Below are positions 62,730 through 64,000 of a DNA stretch of 64,000 nucleotides, piece after piece (position 1 is the stretch's first letter; each line of letters starts with the position of its first letter). Both the position numbers and the translations under genes were made by a program. The notes beneath the pieces were generated by a model. That model did not search any database and was not told the origin of the DNA. It saw only the letters and a list, made by a program, of their open reading frames with translations. This DNA is from Ophthalmolycus amberensis (lineage: Eukaryota > Chordata > Actinopteri > Perciformes > Zoarcidae). The DNA lies in assembly GCA_024529925.1 (NCBI GenBank), contig JAFEUB010000792.1:1-64000 (forward strand), written 5' to 3'.

Positions 62730-63440
62730 TTTCTGTTTCTGCCTCTCCTTTGGAGTCTGCATCTGTTTCCGCTGCAGCCTAAGTCTGTTCCTCTTTCACT
62801 ATCTGAGCCAGTTCCCATTTAACTACCAGGCCTGGAACCTGTGTCTTGGTTTGAGCCATTCTCATCTGTCCCTCAGCCAAAGGCTGTCCCTCAAACCACG
62901 TATGTTCCTCAGCTATTATCCGTCTCACTGTAGGAGCAAGCTTGTGCCTGTTCCTTAGCTTGACTTTTGTAAGCCTCCGCTCAGGTCTGTTCCCCTCAGA
63001 GCTTGGCCAATATCAATTTACCTCCATTCTGAGCCATAGCCCTGTATGATATTTCCCCTTTCAAGCCTCGTCTTCCAGCAACCAGCCCCTCAAAATCGAA
63101 TGTTTCTTAGACTGCCCCTTGATTTTGGGTAGACTGTGTGGTTAGATTCACTGGCTTTTGTAGTCCTGTCCATTTTCCCCAAACCATACTCCCAAGTGTT
63201 TCCGCCCGTCTTCCCACCATGTGCCCACACCCCTGAGCAGTCTCTCCTGTCCCCTGCCACCACTGCCTGGGTAGTTTTTTCCTGCCAGTTCCCAGGCAGA
63301 CCCCCTGAGCCGTCCAGCCTGTTTCTCCAGTCCAGTGATCATCCTCCTGGCAACTGTCACTGCATCCCCTGCCCCCTGTTACCACATCTGGCACTGGGTT
63401 TGCTTGTCAACCTGGGACGTGCCTATCTCCAACCTTAACC
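62730..63440. other. Pyrimidine-rich, loosely periodic stretch
   Basis: About 700 bp with strong C/T bias on the plus strand. Loosely repeated words of the CTGTTCCTC / CCTCAGC / GTCCCTCA kind occur, then denser C in 63150-63420. Open frames on both strands here are compositional. It could be a degenerate minisatellite or a decayed proline-rich coding region of an element; I cannot decide. Confidence 0.5.
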
Positions 63441-64000
63441 ACTAATCCACAGAGCAGGGTGGCTGTCTTATGATCACGCAGCTAGGATTACATTACAATA
63501 TGTAACCACTATTATTGCTACTGGCAGACGTCCCAGCTCCACATTATGACTAAAATCAGTTTAACTGACCTCTGGGCCAATAGCCCATTTGCCAAATTTC
63601 AGCCATACCCAGTCAAATCCATTTGTCACTTTTTTTTTAGATATCTACTTCACTAAAAAAAGCATTGTCATTGTCAGACTTTTCCTTAAAAAGCACATCT
63701 ATTTTAGTTAATGTTAGAGTCCCGTCATACCTGAGTTGTTTCAGTAAATCATCACCGGCCTAGTGGTTTTAGTTGCTAAAACACTGAAAGCAAACTTTGT
63801 CAACATTTTAAATGATAATTATTAAACACTGAAAACACAATGTTGACTTTTATTATTCTAGACAGACAGTCATTATTAAATGATGTTCCACAATGTTTGC
63901 AACTTGCAAAATAACAGCCATGAAATGAATATTATTTTGTCATCAAGCTCTCACCTTAAAATTGCAATAACTGATTATTTGGTCACATGGAGGCAGTAGA
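63441..64000. other. Non-coding, nothing recognised
   Basis: Returns to AT-rich sequence with no recognisable feature up to the window edge. Confidence 0.5.

Noticed and set aside
63107..63438. Overlapping 70-100 codon frames on both strands.
   Set aside because: They arise from the C/T-rich composition, which lowers stop frequency. Neither reads as a known protein.

Overview
The window reads as non-coding DNA of a ray-finned (teleost) fish. No open frame exceeds 150 codons in 64 kb, base composition is AT-rich, and many short dispersed repeats resemble families I know from teleost genomes. These include tRNA-promoter SINEs, a LINE C-terminal fragment, a DIRS-type retroelement, a Harbinger transposase relic and hAT-like ends. 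I find no complete or partial host gene that I can name, and no tRNA, rRNA or other functional RNA gene. The window is either intergenic or lies inside a large intron. Family assignments rest on recognising motifs and consensus shapes, not on any search.

Layout. 0-8 kb: a decayed PIF/Harbinger transposase (2.1-2.84 kb), a member of a three-copy local repeat family (1.4 kb), a decayed dispersed repeat (4.96-5.25 kb), and a 230-bp interrupted (TA)n tract (7.2 kb). 8-20 kb: mostly unique-looking AT-rich sequence with a second copy of the three-copy family (14.6 kb), a LINE-like tail with TTATC repeats (16.5 kb) and a dispersed repeat (16.9-17.3 kb). 20.35-22.29 kb: a local direct duplication of about 0.9-kb units. 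Each unit carries the same hairpin and the same 34-codon block, and all five differences between the two blocks fall at third codon positions. 22.6-26.3 kb: an antisense LINE fragment, then a nest of old repeat, ATT microsatellite and SINE. 28-34 kb: third copy of the three-copy family, a minus-strand SINE, and an LTR-like stretch holding a perfect 31-bp tandem repeat. 41-47 kb: two possible non-autonomous DNA elements with inverted ends and a CT microsatellite. 49.6-51.1 kb: a hAT-like end and a DIRS reverse transcriptase/RNase H relic scattered over three frames. 52.8-57.6 kb: several more teleost-type dispersed repeats. 58-64 kb: AT-rich DNA with homeodomain-like TAATTA content, a hAT-like end, a CA microsatellite and a pyrimidine-rich stretch.

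No genes can be seen working together. Every recognisable coding fragment belongs to a dead mobile element. The one sequence that might be an undescribed functional unit is the duplicated 20.35-22.29 kb region, and that case rests on only a few substitutions.
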